Positions 1 through 8,475 of a stretch of DNA of 64,000 nt are shown here, in pieces. This DNA comes from Paenibacillus sp. LS1 (GTDB lineage Bacteria; Bacillota; Bacilli; Paenibacillales; Paenibacillaceae): assembly GCF_026013365.1 (NCBI RefSeq), contig NZ_JAPDOE010000011.1, positions 62,001 through 126,000 of the forward strand. Direction: 5' to 3'. The notes beneath the pieces were generated by a model. That model was not told the DNA's origin. It did no database searches and worked only from the letters and a program-made list of their open reading frames with translations. Position 1 is the first letter of the stretch; each line of letters opens with the position of its first letter. Made by a program: the position numbers and the translations under genes.

Positions 1-1
1 C

Positions 2-184
2 CTTGGAGGAGTAAGCCATATTGGTCTGGGTTCTGATTTTGACGGGATCACCAGCCATGTTGAGCAGCTCGAACATGCAGCCCAAAGCCAAAATCTGATT
101 AATGAGTTGCTTAAACATTATTCGGAAGAGCAGGTTCGGGGCTTTGCCTATAATAATTTCCTGCGGCGTGTGAATTCGCTGTAG
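2..184 (+). CDS. C-terminal end of membrane dipeptidase (peptidase M19), partial
   Basis: Reading frame 2 is open from the window edge to a TAG stop and gives 60 residues. It contains the motif HIGLGSDFDGI, which matches the conserved GxGSDFDG stretch of the renal dipeptidase (M19) family, zinc-dependent dipeptidases that cleave dipeptides including D-amino-acid-containing ones. The end, VRGFAYNNFLRRVNSL, fits the family's usual C-terminus (G..N.LRV). The N-terminal part lies outside the window, so length and start cannot be judged. The next gene is convergent on the minus strand. Confidence 0.8.
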   Translation, partial: LGGVSHIGLGSDFDGITSHVEQLEHAAQSQNLINELLKHYSEEQVRGFAYNNFLRRVNSL

Positions 185-263
185 GCTTGATATTAAGCTG
201 TAGGCGGGAGATTAATGGACGTCCTCTACGCCTGCATAGATTATTTTTCAGGAGACAGGGTGT

Positions 264-830
264 TCATTTTACTGCTAACGCAGGCAGGCTCAGATGGAGT
301 TCCAGCAACGCGATTAACTGGTCAACCATCTCTTCCACAGGATAAGGCATAGCATTCATGATCCACCATTCCACCAGACCAACGGCAGCAGAAGCAAGAA
401 ACTGTGTCGTGATCTCCTTACTCATACCTCCCTGGACGCCGCACGCATTCATTTGTTCCTCAACGCCCTGAACCATAAGCATCATCAACTTGCCTCGGAA
501 TGCAGGAATCCCTTCTTTGGTTAGAAGCGTGCTATAGATGGCTGCATGTTCTTCGAGATGATGGAAGGTGCGGAGCAGGGCGTCCTTCGCAGTTAGCGGA
601 GTCTGAAAATGATCATTCATGCAGGCTTCCACCAATTGTTGCAGATAGTTCTCAATGCAGCGGTCCAGCAGATCAAACTTGTCTGTATAATGCAAATAGA
701 TCGTTCCCCGGTTAACATTGGCTCGATCAGCAATGTCATTGATGGTCATTTGCTCGAAATCCCTTTCTGCCAGCAATCCCACAAAAGCCTCCATAATGGC
801 CTTTCTTGTTTTTAGCACGCGTCTGTCCAT
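264..830 (-). CDS. TetR/AcrR family transcriptional regulator
   Basis: The 188-residue length is normal for the family. Residues about 8-55 form the TetR DNA-binding domain: the helix-turn-helix runs through FEQMTINDIADRANVNRGTIY followed by LHYTDKFDLLD. The remaining helical C-terminal part is the ligand and dimer domain, and its ligand cannot be predicted. The ATG is preceded on the minus strand by AAAGGAGG seven bases upstream, so the start is firm. The gene diverges from a ketopantoate-reductase-like gene at 1034, and the roughly 200-base shared promoter region carries inverted repeats, so it probably represses itself and that gene. Confidence 0.88.
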   Translation of the reverse strand: MDRRVLKTRKAIMEAFVGLLAERDFEQMTINDIADRANVNRGTIYLHYTDKFDLLDRCIENYLQQLVEACMNDHFQTPLTAKDALLRTFHHLEEHAAIYSTLLTKEGIPAFRGKLMMLMVQGVEEQMNACGVQGGMSKEITTQFLASAAVGLVEWWIMNAMPYPVEEMVDQLIALLELHLSLPALAVK

Positions 831-901
831 GGCGTCCTCCTTTAATATTTTATATCGCTGCTATTTCTCAAATTTTTTATGATTATCAACAATAATGAGT
901 A

Positions 902-923
902 TTTCGTTGATTATTGAACGAAA
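902..923. promoter_or_regulatory. Candidate TetR-type operator
   Basis: An inverted repeat with 7-base arms, TTTCGTT and AACGAAA, is separated by 8 bases. It lies between the divergent TetR and PanE-like genes. Size and position fit a TetR-family operator; assignment to this regulator is inference. Confidence 0.5.
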
Positions 924-970
924 GCGGATATTTTAGCGATTGAAGCACGCCAGTTGCTTTGATACTCTTA

Positions 971-1012
971 TTTTATCAACAAATGTTCATAAAGCAACGA
1001 ATATTGATAAAA
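971..1012. promoter_or_regulatory. Second inverted repeat in the divergent promoter region
   Basis: Perfect 9-base arms TTTTATCAA (971-979) and TTGATAAAA (1004-1012) flank 24 bases just upstream of the gene at 1034. The 10-mer TTATCAACAA at 973-982 also occurs at 883-892, so a repeated half-site may be spread over this region. Confidence 0.4.
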
Positions 1013-1033
1013 TATGAAATAGAGGGATAGCCA

Positions 1034-1960
1034 ATGAAGATATTAGTGTATGGTGCAGGTGTTTTGGGCAGTCAACTGGCGCAAGTTCTGGTGCGTGGTG
1101 GCAATGATGTCACTATTCTGGCTAGAGGTAAGCGGGCAGAGGAGCTGGAGAAGGATGGAATCGTTATCCGGCATGTTTTCCAATTCAAAACGACAGTTGA
1201 TCCGGTTCGGGTAGCCAGAACGTTGGAGGTAAATGACCAATATGATCTGATTTTTGTTGTCATGAAATACAACGATTTTCCTTCCGTGTTACCTATTCTG
1301 GCAGAGAATAAGAGCAGCAATATTGTGATCGTGGGAAACAACGCAGATGCACGAAGTATGCAGACCTATCTGGAAGAGCAAAGTCCGAGGGGAAAACAGG
1401 TCGCGTTCGGATTCCATGTAAGTGGAGGTAGGCGTGACAAGGACCGCATGTTATCCATCGGTGGAGGGAGCGCACAAATGGTGATCGGCAGTCTGGACGG
1501 TGAGATAGGCTTCAAACCTTTGCTGGATCAAGCTTTCCAACGTGTGAAATACAAGTTAAATTATTTAAGCGATATTGATGCCTGGCTGAAAAGCCATATC
1601 ATCCCCATTCTAATGCTTAATGCAGTGAGTTTTAATGAGCAGTTTGAGTTAAAAAAACTGGATGGCAACAAGCGGCAACTTGTGCATATGATTGAGGCGA
1701 TGGATGAGGGTATCAGCGTACTGGAGGCTATGGGTATATCGGTTATACCAGAGATTCAGGGCAGATTGATTCGTAAACATAAACGCATGTTGTATCTATT
1801 ATTGAAAATCTATAGCCTTCTTCCGATGCATAAACTTTTAGCTGGTGTTTTTGGTGAAATCGAAGCGTTAAGTGACGCATTCACGGATTGGAAAAAGACA
1901 ACAGGCACCCCGACTCCCCATTGGGATGTATTGAAAAGAGATTTTACTCGCCTTAAATGA
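1034..1960 (+). CDS. Ketopantoate reductase family (ApbA/PanE-like) oxidoreductase
   Basis: This 308-residue protein starts with the nucleotide-binding signature MKILVYGAGVLGSQLAQVL (GxGxxG, residues 7-12), typical of NADPH-dependent ApbA/PanE enzymes. The C-terminal half is helical, as in the ApbA_C domain. GAGGGATAGCC precedes the ATG. The family reduces ketopantoate to pantoate for coenzyme A synthesis, but many paralogues act on other keto acids. The divergent TetR gene argues for an inducible detoxification or catabolic role rather than housekeeping PanE. Substrate is unknown. Confidence 0.75.
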   Translation: MKILVYGAGVLGSQLAQVLVRGGNDVTILARGKRAEELEKDGIVIRHVFQFKTTVDPVRVARTLEVNDQYDLIFVVMKYNDFPSVLPILAENKSSNIVIVGNNADARSMQTYLEEQSPRGKQVAFGFHVSGGRRDKDRMLSIGGGSAQMVIGSLDGEIGFKPLLDQAFQRVKYKLNYLSDIDAWLKSHIIPILMLNAVSFNEQFELKKLDGNKRQLVHMIEAMDEGISVLEAMGISVIPEIQGRLIRKHKRMLYLLLKIYSLLPMHKLLAGVFGEIEALSDAFTDWKKTTGTPTPHWDVLKRDFTRLK

Positions 1961-2031
1961 AATGTTGCTCATTGCCCCAATACCGACTACAATAAAACCA
2001 ACTAATAAAATGGGGATAAGGAGATATGCAG

Positions 2032-2448
2032 ATGCGGGAAGTGCCCATGCGCTATGTGAAAGCGAATCAGGTTGGTATTGTATTGTTTGTTTTGCTCTCG
2101 TTTGTGTTCAATCCTCTGGTAGTTCTGGGGGTGCTGTGGGTCATTCAGGTGGTTGGGCTGGCTTCCGGTGGCAAATTGAATCTGTTCGTACAAATTGGCA
2201 AAGCCGTGCTGACTGGTAAAGGTACAGAAACGCAGGCGGTGGAGCTACAGCGATTCAACAATATTCTGGCCGTGCTCTTCCTGTCTCTGGCACTCATCTC
2301 GTTCTCGCTAGGCTGGGTAGTCGCAGGTTATGTATTCTCCGTCATGCTTCTCGCGGCTGCAAGTGCGGCTCTGCTGGGTTATTGTGTGGGCTGCACCGTG
2401 TATTTCTGGTACAAACAGCTGCGCGCAGGCAGAAAAATCGGATTTTGA
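2032..2448 (+). CDS. DUF4395 family integral membrane protein
   Basis: This protein of about 138 residues has two to four hydrophobic segments: one near residues 12-40 and a pair near residues 75-125 separated by a short turn. The opening VKANQVGIVLFVLLSF and the overall layout fit the DUF4395 family of small membrane proteins with no known function. AAGGAG at 2018-2023 sits 8 bases before the ATG at 2032 but only 2 bases before an in-frame ATG at 2026, so 2032 is the preferred start. A strong terminator follows at 2521. Confidence 0.68.
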   Translation: MREVPMRYVKANQVGIVLFVLLSFVFNPLVVLGVLWVIQVVGLASGGKLNLFVQIGKAVLTGKGTETQAVELQRFNNILAVLFLSLALISFSLGWVVAGYVFSVMLLAAASAALLGYCVGCTVYFWYKQLRAGRKIGF

Positions 2449-2520
2449 GGTTGGCTGAAGCGATAAGAAGACAGGGCTGAAAAGGTAAGCTATCGATTCA
2501 CGATAGCCTTAAATGAAAAT

Positions 2521-2558
2521 CCCCTCAAGTGAGTTGTTCACTTGAGGGGATTTTTTTT
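2521..2558 (+). terminator. Intrinsic terminator (shared by convergent genes)
   Basis: Perfect 12-base arms CCCCTCAAGTGA and TCACTTGAGGGG enclose a 5-base loop and are followed by A and eight T. The structure lies between convergent genes. The plus-strand T-run makes it the terminator of the DUF4395 gene, and the stem may also stop minus-strand transcripts. Confidence 0.92.
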
Positions 2559-3273
2559 ATCTAAACCAAGCCTTGTTCAGATTGTTCGTGAAATTGTTAT
2601 CGTTGAAGGGCACGTTGGCACTGCCAAAGTCCGTGGTGTTAAGTGCATTTCGTGCCGCAGAAGTCAGGTCGTCCCATCCGATCAAAGGCTGAGTTCCACC
2701 AACAGCGCTGGTAACGCCGAGCTCATGGTTTAGCGGCCAGGTACTATTATAGGAAATCAACGGATGGTTACCTTGTGTGTTGGTATTGCTTGGTGTGACG
2801 TTGGTGAACTGGCCGTGACCGGAATACGCGATGGAGAGGATTTGGGGATTGGCCGCTGCCGGATTATCGACCCACACGACGATTCCTTCCCAATCATGAC
2901 GATGGCCGAGTCCGGAGGAGGGGGAGTCTTTGGGAAAATACCACGAATACATGATGGCCCATGCCCCATTATGCCAGGCGGAACGGGAGTAGACCTGTCC
3001 TGTACTTGAGCTACAGTTTCCATTCGATGACCCGGAGGTATTCAAGCCAGCGCTGGTATTGCCCTGTTGGTCCACTGCGGGGAAAGGCACGCATCCATGA
3101 TAGACTTTTAGAAAAGGTTGAAAAAGCTTAGCTGCTTGTTGCGTTACGGTGACTGGTGTGACTTCCTGGAATCCGACAACCTGATCATGATTAATTTCTG
3201 CCGCTTCAACAATGGTGACCCAAGGAACACAGGCCATAAGCGCAACCATGAGCATTAACACGAATTTTTTCAT
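2557..3273 (-). CDS. Secreted NPP1 / NEP1-like (NLP) necrosis-inducing family protein
   Basis: The 238-residue protein starts with a signal peptide: MKK, a hydrophobic core to about residue 20, then cleavage near VEA-AE. The mature part has the NLP hallmark heptapeptide GHRHDWE at residues 123-129, which binds the divalent metal needed for cytolysis in characterised members. Two cysteines (about 61 and 87) could form the conserved disulfide of type 1 NLPs. The family is known from plant-associated fungi, oomycetes and some bacteria, where it permeabilises dicot plasma membranes by binding glycosyl inositol phosphoceramides. AAGGAG precedes the ATG. The length is usual for bacterial NLPs. It stands alone with its own upstream region. 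Confidence 0.88.
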   Translation of the reverse strand: MKKFVLMLMVALMACVPWVTIVEAAEINHDQVVGFQEVTPVTVTQQAAKLFQPFLKVYHGCVPFPAVDQQGNTSAGLNTSGSSNGNCSSSTGQVYSRSAWHNGAWAIMYSWYFPKDSPSSGLGHRHDWEGIVVWVDNPAAANPQILSIAYSGHGQFTNVTPSNTNTQGNHPLISYNSTWPLNHELGVTSAVGGTQPLIGWDDLTSAARNALNTTDFGSANVPFNDNNFTNNLNKAWFR

Positions 3274-3792
3274 TCACAGTTCTCCTTCATGGGTATGATG
3301 TGGTGCGGGGGTTGAGGGTGCACTAAGACTATAGTCGAAAAAGGTTTATTTTATTTATCTTTTCATCTTAAGATTTGTAAATTTGTAGCATATCTATGTC
3401 ATAATAATATGAAAGTACCGAAGACTAATTCTTGCCCAAGCGGGCAGAATGGTTGATTAATGAGACTATTTTACAAAAAAGGTAGTGGAACAGATTCAAG
3501 ATAGGTATGAGAGGTTTATTGGGTAATAGGCAGATTAGCGGGTACGGATATGTTAAAATATACTTATACATTACAGGCTAGGACATCTTTACATTTGATG
3601 ATATGATAGGAGTTAAAGGCTTTGGAATGAGACGGAATTCCTGATGCATAGATATAGGTAAGACGAAAGATTAGAGCAGCATTAACGGAAGTTCATTATT
3701 GTGTAAAAAATATGCCCTTTTGTGGACTCGTGCAACGTAAGAATATGAGGTCGTTCAGACTCATGGATAATGTGGAATAGGTGGCGTATGAG
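3274..3792. other. Intergenic region between divergent NLP and diacylglycerol kinase genes
   Basis: This stretch of about 500 bases is AT-rich with no convincing gene. It must hold the promoters of both flanking genes. A short inverted repeat with GCCC and GGGC cores lies near 3434-3445. I see no strong consensus promoter or riboswitch. Confidence 0.6.
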
Positions 3793-4674
3793 ATGAAAAA
3801 AGCTCGCTTAATATATAATCCGACCTCAGGCCGGGAAGAAATGAAGAAACGTCTGGCTGATATTTTGCAGCGTTTGGATCAAGGTGGTATTGAAGCTTCA
3901 TGTCACGCAACAACGGGTGAAGGTGACGCAACCCGGGAAGCTGAACTTGCGATCGAGCGCGGCTATGACATGATTATTGCTGCTGGCGGCGATGGTACGT
4001 TGTATGAAGTCATTAACGGTATGGCTGAGCGAGAGAATCGTCCTCCGTTGGGTGTATTTCCGTTGGGGACGACGAATGATTTTGCACGTGCACTAGGCAT
4101 TCCGAGACAGTGGGAAGATTACGTGGATCTGGTTATTAATCAGCAGCTTCGTCCGCTCGATCTGGGCAAAGCGAATGATAAGTACTTTATCAACATCGCC
4201 GGTGGTGGATCATTGACTGAACTGACCTATGAAGTACCGAGTCGTCTGAAAACGATGATTGGGCAACTGGCCTATTATATGAAGGGTATTGAGAAAATGG
4301 CGAGCCTGTCTCCACAGGAGCTGATTATTCGCGCCGACGGTCAGGAAGAGATTCATGATGAATTCATGTTATTCCTTATCGCCAATACCAATTCAGTCGG
4401 AGGCTTCGAGAAGCTGGCTCCAGGTGCAACCATTGATGATGGTCTGTTCGATGTGATCGGTGTCCGCAAATGTAATCTGGCCGACATGATCCGCCTTGTA
4501 ACGCTCGCTTTGCGTGGGGAGCATCTGAACGACAAGAAAGTGGTTCATTTCCAGACGAGTCATATGGAAGTTACGTCCCCGGGATATGTGCAACTGAATC
4601 TGGATGGAGAGTTGGGTGGAACATTGCCAGCTACATTTACGAATTTGCGTCATCATCTGATGTTGTATCGTTAA
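3793..4674 (+). CDS. dgkB: Diacylglycerol kinase (DgkB-type lipid kinase)
   Basis: This soluble lipid kinase of 293 residues phosphorylates diacylglycerol to phosphatidate and recycles diacylglycerol from lipoteichoic acid synthesis. The DAGK catalytic domain is clear: ARLIYNPTSGRE near the start, AAGGDGTLYEVINGM with the GGDGT nucleotide loop, and LGTTNDFARALGIP. The C-terminal LNLDGE motif is also present. An in-frame GTG lies at 3781, but AGGTGG upstream of the ATG at 3793 has better spacing. It is followed by an rRNA methyltransferase, the same order as yerQ(dgkB)-yefA in Bacillus subtilis, which supports the symbol. Confidence 0.88.
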   Translation: MKKARLIYNPTSGREEMKKRLADILQRLDQGGIEASCHATTGEGDATREAELAIERGYDMIIAAGGDGTLYEVINGMAERENRPPLGVFPLGTTNDFARALGIPRQWEDYVDLVINQQLRPLDLGKANDKYFINIAGGGSLTELTYEVPSRLKTMIGQLAYYMKGIEKMASLSPQELIIRADGQEEIHDEFMLFLIANTNSVGGFEKLAPGATIDDGLFDVIGVRKCNLADMIRLVTLALRGEHLNDKKVVHFQTSHMEVTSPGYVQLNLDGELGGTLPATFTNLRHHLMLYR

Positions 4675-5017
4675 ACTTGGCACTTGGCGCAGAATGTGGT
4701 CGCTTGCGGAAAGCAGTGATGCGTGAGAAGTGGTTGTATAGCAATCGCACAAGTGATGAGGAGAGTTGGATTCAGCTCTGCCGTAAGGCGAGATGGAAGT
4801 GCATTTTCCAGTTGCTGTGTATGGTGGGATCGCGTATAATCTCATGTGGTCACCCGTGTGTTGAGCTGTTACAGGGCACATTGTAGTGATTGAGTAAACA
4901 TGAACAGCGAACAGTGAGTATTGAACAGTGAAGGTTAAAAGTGCGGGTCTAGTTCGATGGTACTGCGATGTGGTAGACCGTACTGAATGTAACAGTTGGT
5001 CGAGTGCCGGCTGGGGG
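4675..5017. other. Intergenic stretch without a supported gene
   Basis: A 69-codon open frame at 4677-4886 has no ribosome binding site or recognisable sequence and is not called. Nothing else stands out before the inverted-repeat element that starts near 5018. Confidence 0.5.
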
Positions 5018-5222
5018 CTAACGAACTCAGAAAGCCTTAATGTGGCGAAATCGCCGAAGCTGCGAATCTAACGAATCTCAGCGTCGTTATTTTGGAGAAA
5101 ATGACCGAAAAAGGTCGGAAAACACCATCCGAAGATGATATAACGTTTCTGAAGTTCATTAGAAATTCGGAACGTTATTTTTGATGTGAATAAGGTGTGA
5201 CAGGTTCGTTAGAATCCGGAAC
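5018..5222. repeat. Intergenic inverted-repeat element (possibly a dispersed repeat)
   Basis: CTAACGAACTCAG (5018-5030) recurs as CTAACGAATCTCAG (5068-5081). On the other side, GTTCATTAGAAATTCGGAAC (5154-5173) recurs as GTTCGTTAGAATCCGGAAC (5204-5222). CTAACGAA is the reverse complement of TTCGTTAG, so the block is two direct pairs facing each other. Inside are small hairpins GGCGA-AA-TCGCC (5044-5055) and GACC-GGTC (5103-5116). This resembles intergenic repeats I associate with Paenibacillus genomes; copy number cannot be checked here. Confidence 0.5.
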
Positions 5223-5296
5223 AGAGTGAAAAAAGAGATTTCTCCCTCGCCTGCATAGGCAAGGGTACTATATAAGAAGAAAGAAGTGAATGTACG

Positions 5297-7063
5297 TTGT
5301 CTAATACGAACCGCAGCGGTCGTGGAAAAAACCGCCGGAATTCGGCTGCCTCTCAGGGGCAAGGGAACGCTTCAGCGTCCCGTCAGCCAAGTCAATCATC
5401 TCGTCCATCTACACGTCAGCAGGGAAAAGAGGTGCGGCCACAAGGCGCATCTCTTTCTGCCGTTCGTTCAAAGGGGAGAGCGCGTGAATCTGCACCAATC
5501 GAAGGTCTGCCCGTTAGCAAAAATGAAGAGACCGTCATCGACATCATTGGCATGAACCATGACGGCGAGGGTGTAGGTCGTGCGAATGGATACACGCTCT
5601 TTGTGCAGGGTGCGCTTCCAGGTGAAACCGTGCGTGTGCGCGTGATGAAGACCAAGAAGCAGTATGGTTACGCCAAACTGCTGGAGATCGTGAAGGCAAG
5701 CCCGGATCGAGTGTCTGCGCCTTGCCCGATCTATGATCAGTGCGGCGGCTGCCAGATCCAGCATATGAGCTATGCCGGACAGCTTGCGTGGAAACGCCAG
5801 TTGGTGATAGATAATTTGCAGCGGATTGGCAAGTTGAACGTGATGGTGGAGGATGCAGAGACGTTGGAATCCAACGCGCAGAATGATAACGAGGGCGCCG
5901 AACAGCGTGTGCATGATGACGCGAATCAGATAACTGGACCGGCTACATCTGAAGTGCAAATGATCGGCAGTAATCGTATTCGACTTCGGCTCGAAGGTGT
6001 CATGAACGAAGAGGATGCGGAGCAAGGCATTCGTGTGCTGCCTACGATGGGTATGGACGAGCCGTGGCGCTATCGGAATAAGGCACAGGTGCCGATTGGA
6101 GCTACCGAGGGCGGTCTGGTAGGTGGTTTTTACGCTAAAGGAAGTCACCGGATCATCGATATGGAGAGCTGCCTCATTCAGCATGAACACAATGACGAAG
6201 TGGTCGCGAAGGTTAAGGAGATTGGCAGTCATTTTGGAATCAGTGCATATAACGAAGAGACAGGTCGCGGTTTGTTGCGCCACGTGGTTGTGAAGAAGGC
6301 GTTCCGTACAGGCGAGATGATGCTTGTTCTGGTCACCAATGGCCGAGACATTCCGTACAAAGACGAATGGATTGGCAGTATCCGTGAAGCGATTCCACAT
6401 GTAGCGAGTATCTGCCAGAACGTGAACAAGAAACAGACCAACGTCATCTTTGGCGATGAGACACGCATCCTGTGGGGCCGTGATGTAATCTACGATTATA
6501 TCGGTGATGTGCAGTTTGCGATCTCAGCGCGTTCGTTCTATCAGGTGAATCCGGTGCAGACGGAAGTACTGTATGGCAAAACGGTAGAGTACGCAGGACT
6601 GACCGGCAAAGAAACTGTGATAGATGCCTATTGCGGCATCGGGACGATCTCTCTTTTCCTCGCGCAACATGCGGATCAGGTGTATGGGGTAGAGATTGTG
6701 CCTGAAGCGATCGAAGATGCGCGTAGCAATGCGCTCTTGAACGAGATGCGTAACGTGAAGTTCGAAGTTGGTGCTTCCGAGGACGTTATTCCGCGCTGGA
6801 AAGAACAAGGCATTGAAGCAGACGTGATCGTTGTCGATCCGCCGCGTAAGGGCTGCGATCCACGCTTGCTGGAAACGATTCTGGAGATGAAGCCAGAGCG
6901 AGTGGTGTATGTGAGCTGTAATCCGAGCACATTGGCACGTGACTTACGTGTGCTGGAGGATGGCGGGTATCGCACGGTTGAGGTAACGCCGGTGGATATG
7001 TTCCCACATACGGTGCATGTGGAGTCGGTGGCGATGTTAGTTAGGGATAATTACAGATACTAA
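5297..7063 (+). CDS. rlmCD: 23S rRNA (uracil-5)-methyltransferase, RlmCD/TrmA family
   Basis: This SAM-dependent enzyme of 588 residues makes 5-methyluridine in 23S rRNA. In order it has a basic, low-complexity N-terminal tail (residues 1-75), a TRAM domain (about 78-135), the iron-sulfur cysteines CPIYDQCGGC plus ESC, and the Rossmann methyltransferase with DAYCGIGTISLFLA, VVDPPRKGCDPRLLETI and the catalytic YVSCNPSTLARDL. About 60 extra residues rich in Asp, Glu and Asn sit between KLN and VLPTMGMDEPWRYRNK (about 185-245), where relatives have a short link. The TTG start at 5297 is the longest plausible one and may be too far upstream, because the tail is not conserved. A terminator follows at 7201. 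Confidence 0.88.
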   Translation: MSNTNRSGRGKNRRNSAASQGQGNASASRQPSQSSRPSTRQQGKEVRPQGASLSAVRSKGRARESAPIEGLPVSKNEETVIDIIGMNHDGEGVGRANGYTLFVQGALPGETVRVRVMKTKKQYGYAKLLEIVKASPDRVSAPCPIYDQCGGCQIQHMSYAGQLAWKRQLVIDNLQRIGKLNVMVEDAETLESNAQNDNEGAEQRVHDDANQITGPATSEVQMIGSNRIRLRLEGVMNEEDAEQGIRVLPTMGMDEPWRYRNKAQVPIGATEGGLVGGFYAKGSHRIIDMESCLIQHEHNDEVVAKVKEIGSHFGISAYNEETGRGLLRHVVVKKAFRTGEMMLVLVTNGRDIPYKDEWIGSIREAIPHVASICQNVNKKQTNVIFGDETRILWGRDVIYDYIGDVQFAISARSFYQVNPVQTEVLYGKTVEYAGLTGKETVIDAYCGIGTISLFLAQHADQVYGVEIVPEAIEDARSNALLNEMRNVKFEVGASEDVIPRWKEQGIEADVIVVDPPRKGCDPRLLETILEMKPERVVYVSCNPSTLARDLRVLEDGGYRTVEVTPVDMFPHTVHVESVAMLVRDNYRY

Positions 7064-7200
7064 GAACAATTGATATCTAAGAGATTATCGTCTGATGCAA
7101 ATATCCTTGGTTTATATAACAGAGTACTCGAAGCAGAATTACCGAAAATATGCTTAAGGCTCTAAACCAAAGAAGACTAACAGATGATAAAGAAATGAAA

Positions 7201-7234
7201 GACGCTGGGAAGAAATTTACCCAGCGTCTTTTTT
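7201..7234 (+). terminator. Intrinsic terminator
   Basis: Arms GACGCTGGG (7201-7209) and CCCAGCGTC (7220-7228) are perfect and followed by six T. It ends the dgkB-rlmCD side of the region. Confidence 0.92.
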
Positions 7235-7494
7235 GTCAGTTTGCCTTTTAATCTATACTAAATCGATTCTTGAATTTATCTGCCGCGGCTTCTGCTTCTT
7301 CCGGGCGGCAGCTTTTTCAAATTCCATGGCCCTCAATCATGATTGTAATAGAGATCGATAACCAACCGATTCCATTTGAAGCTCATCACAAATCATTTTC
7401 GTTCAGGCGATTTTATTATAAGACGGAACCGCTACTCAATGCTGAATATTGTCGATCCAATACATAGACATCATGAATTTTACTTTTTTCCACT
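7235..7494. other. Intergenic region with traces of decayed coding sequence
   Basis: On the minus strand, codons at about 7250-7305 read PEEAEAAADKFKNRFSID then stop, a natural-looking protein end, but a TGA lies just upstream and an ATG-headed stretch (MEFEKAAA) is in another frame. This suggests a short frameshifted remnant. A 65-codon plus-strand frame at 7270-7467 has no ribosome binding site. No function is assigned to either. Confidence 0.3.
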
Positions 7495-7522
7495 TTGCAA
7501 TAAAGATGGAATCTGATAGGAT
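7495..7522 (+). promoter_or_regulatory. Putative sigma-A promoter of cysDN
   Basis: TTGCAA (7495-7500) and TAGGAT (7517-7522) are separated by 16 bases and lie about 50 bases upstream of the cysD start. The match is moderate. No leader structure such as an S-box is evident in the short gap. Confidence 0.45.
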
Positions 7523-7574
7523 AAGTTTATAAATACGATGGTTTTAGTGAGGATTAAAAGGAGGCCGCCTTGCC

Positions 7575-8474
7575 ATGCAAGAATTAACACATCTGGATCA
7601 ACTTGAGGCTGAAGCGATATACATTATCAGAGAAGTAGCAGCGGAGTGCGAGAAACCGGTCATGTTGTATTCCGTCGGCAAGGACAGCTCGGTCATGCTG
7701 CACCTGGCCCTAAAGGCTTTCTACCCCGAAAAGCCGCCGTTCCCATTCATGCATATCGATACAACCTGGAAATTTAAGGAAATGATTGAGTTCCGCGACC
7801 GAAAGGCAAAGGAATTTGGTATCGAAATGATCGTGCACTCTAATGAAGAGGCTATTCAACAAGGAATCAACCCCTTCGACCATGGTTCCGCATATACCGA
7901 CATTATGAAAACCACAGCCCTGAAGCAGGGATTGGACAGATACGGATTCACGGTTGCGTTCGGTGGCGGAAGACGTGATGAGGAGAAGTCGCGTGCGAAG
8001 GAGCGGATTTTCTCGTTCCGGAACAAGAATCACTCGTGGGACCCGAAGAACCAACGTCCGGAGATGTGGAAGCTGTTCAATACGCGAATCAACAAGGGAG
8101 AGAGCATTCGAGTCTTTCCGTTGTCCAACTGGACTGAGAAGGATATCTGGCAATACATTCGTCGGGAGAACATCGATATCGTTCCGCTTTACTCCGCGGA
8201 CGTAAGACCGGTCGTTAATCGTGACGGGCATATCATCATGGTGGATGATGAGCGGATAAAGCTTGAGCCGGGCGAGAAGGTAGAGATGAAGAAGATTCGC
8301 TTCCGCACGTTGGGTTGTTACCCGCTCACGGGCGGAGTCGAGTCCGATGCCGTTACGCTGGATGAGATCATTGAGGAGACATTGGGTGCGTTATCTTCCG
8401 AACGGACCAGTCGGGTTATCGATCAAGAAGCGGCGGGAAGCATGGAACGACGCAAACGGGAGGGCTATTTCTAA
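7575..8474 (+). CDS. cysD: Sulfate adenylyltransferase subunit 2 (CysD)
   Basis: This ATP sulfurylase small subunit has 299 residues, the usual length. It forms adenosine 5'-phosphosulfate from sulfate and ATP together with CysN. The PP-loop motif [18 protein letters not shown] is at about residues 33-50, and [20 protein letters not shown] and [20 protein letters not shown] are characteristic of CysD. AAAAGGAGG precedes the ATG. It is followed one base later by cysN, so the two form an operon. The CysDN type is the proteobacterial form; most Firmicutes use the unrelated single-chain Sat, so transfer into this lineage is plausible. Confidence 0.96.
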   Translation: MQELTHLDQLEAEAIYIIREVAAECEKPVMLYSVGKDSSVMLHLALKAFYPEKPPFPFMHIDTTWKFKEMIEFRDRKAKEFGIEMIVHSNEEAIQQGINPFDHGSAYTDIMKTTALKQGLDRYGFTVAFGGGRRDEEKSRAKERIFSFRNKNHSWDPKNQRPEMWKLFNTRINKGESIRVFPLSNWTEKDIWQYIRRENIDIVPLYSADVRPVVNRDGHIIMVDDERIKLEPGEKVEMKKIRFRTLGCYPLTGGVESDAVTLDEIIEETLGALSSERTSRVIDQEAAGSMERRKREGYF

Positions 8475-8475
8475 C

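Noticed and set aside
1962-2219. 85-codon plus-strand frame overlapping the DUF4395 gene
   Set aside because: It is in a different frame from the membrane protein, which has a ribosome site and continuous hydrophobic segments.
4393-4881. 162-codon minus-strand frame over the end of dgkB
   Set aside because: It overlaps the conserved kinase gene and has no start context.
4677-4886. 69-codon frame downstream of dgkB
   Set aside because: No ribosome binding site, no recognisable motif and odd composition.
5468-6400. 310-codon open frame on the minus strand
   Set aside because: It lies wholly inside the rRNA methyltransferase gene, has no ribosome site, and its protein is low in sense-like patterns; the plus-strand frame carries all catalytic motifs.
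7270-7467. 65-codon plus-strand frame between rlmCD and cysD
   Set aside because: No ribosome site, no recognisable family; its start falls in the minus-strand relict noted there.
8347-8475. Upstream in-frame extension of cysN
   Set aside because: It overlaps cysD in another frame and precedes the GGAGGG site; MKSLLKFITCGSVDDGKST from 8476 is the normal CysN start.
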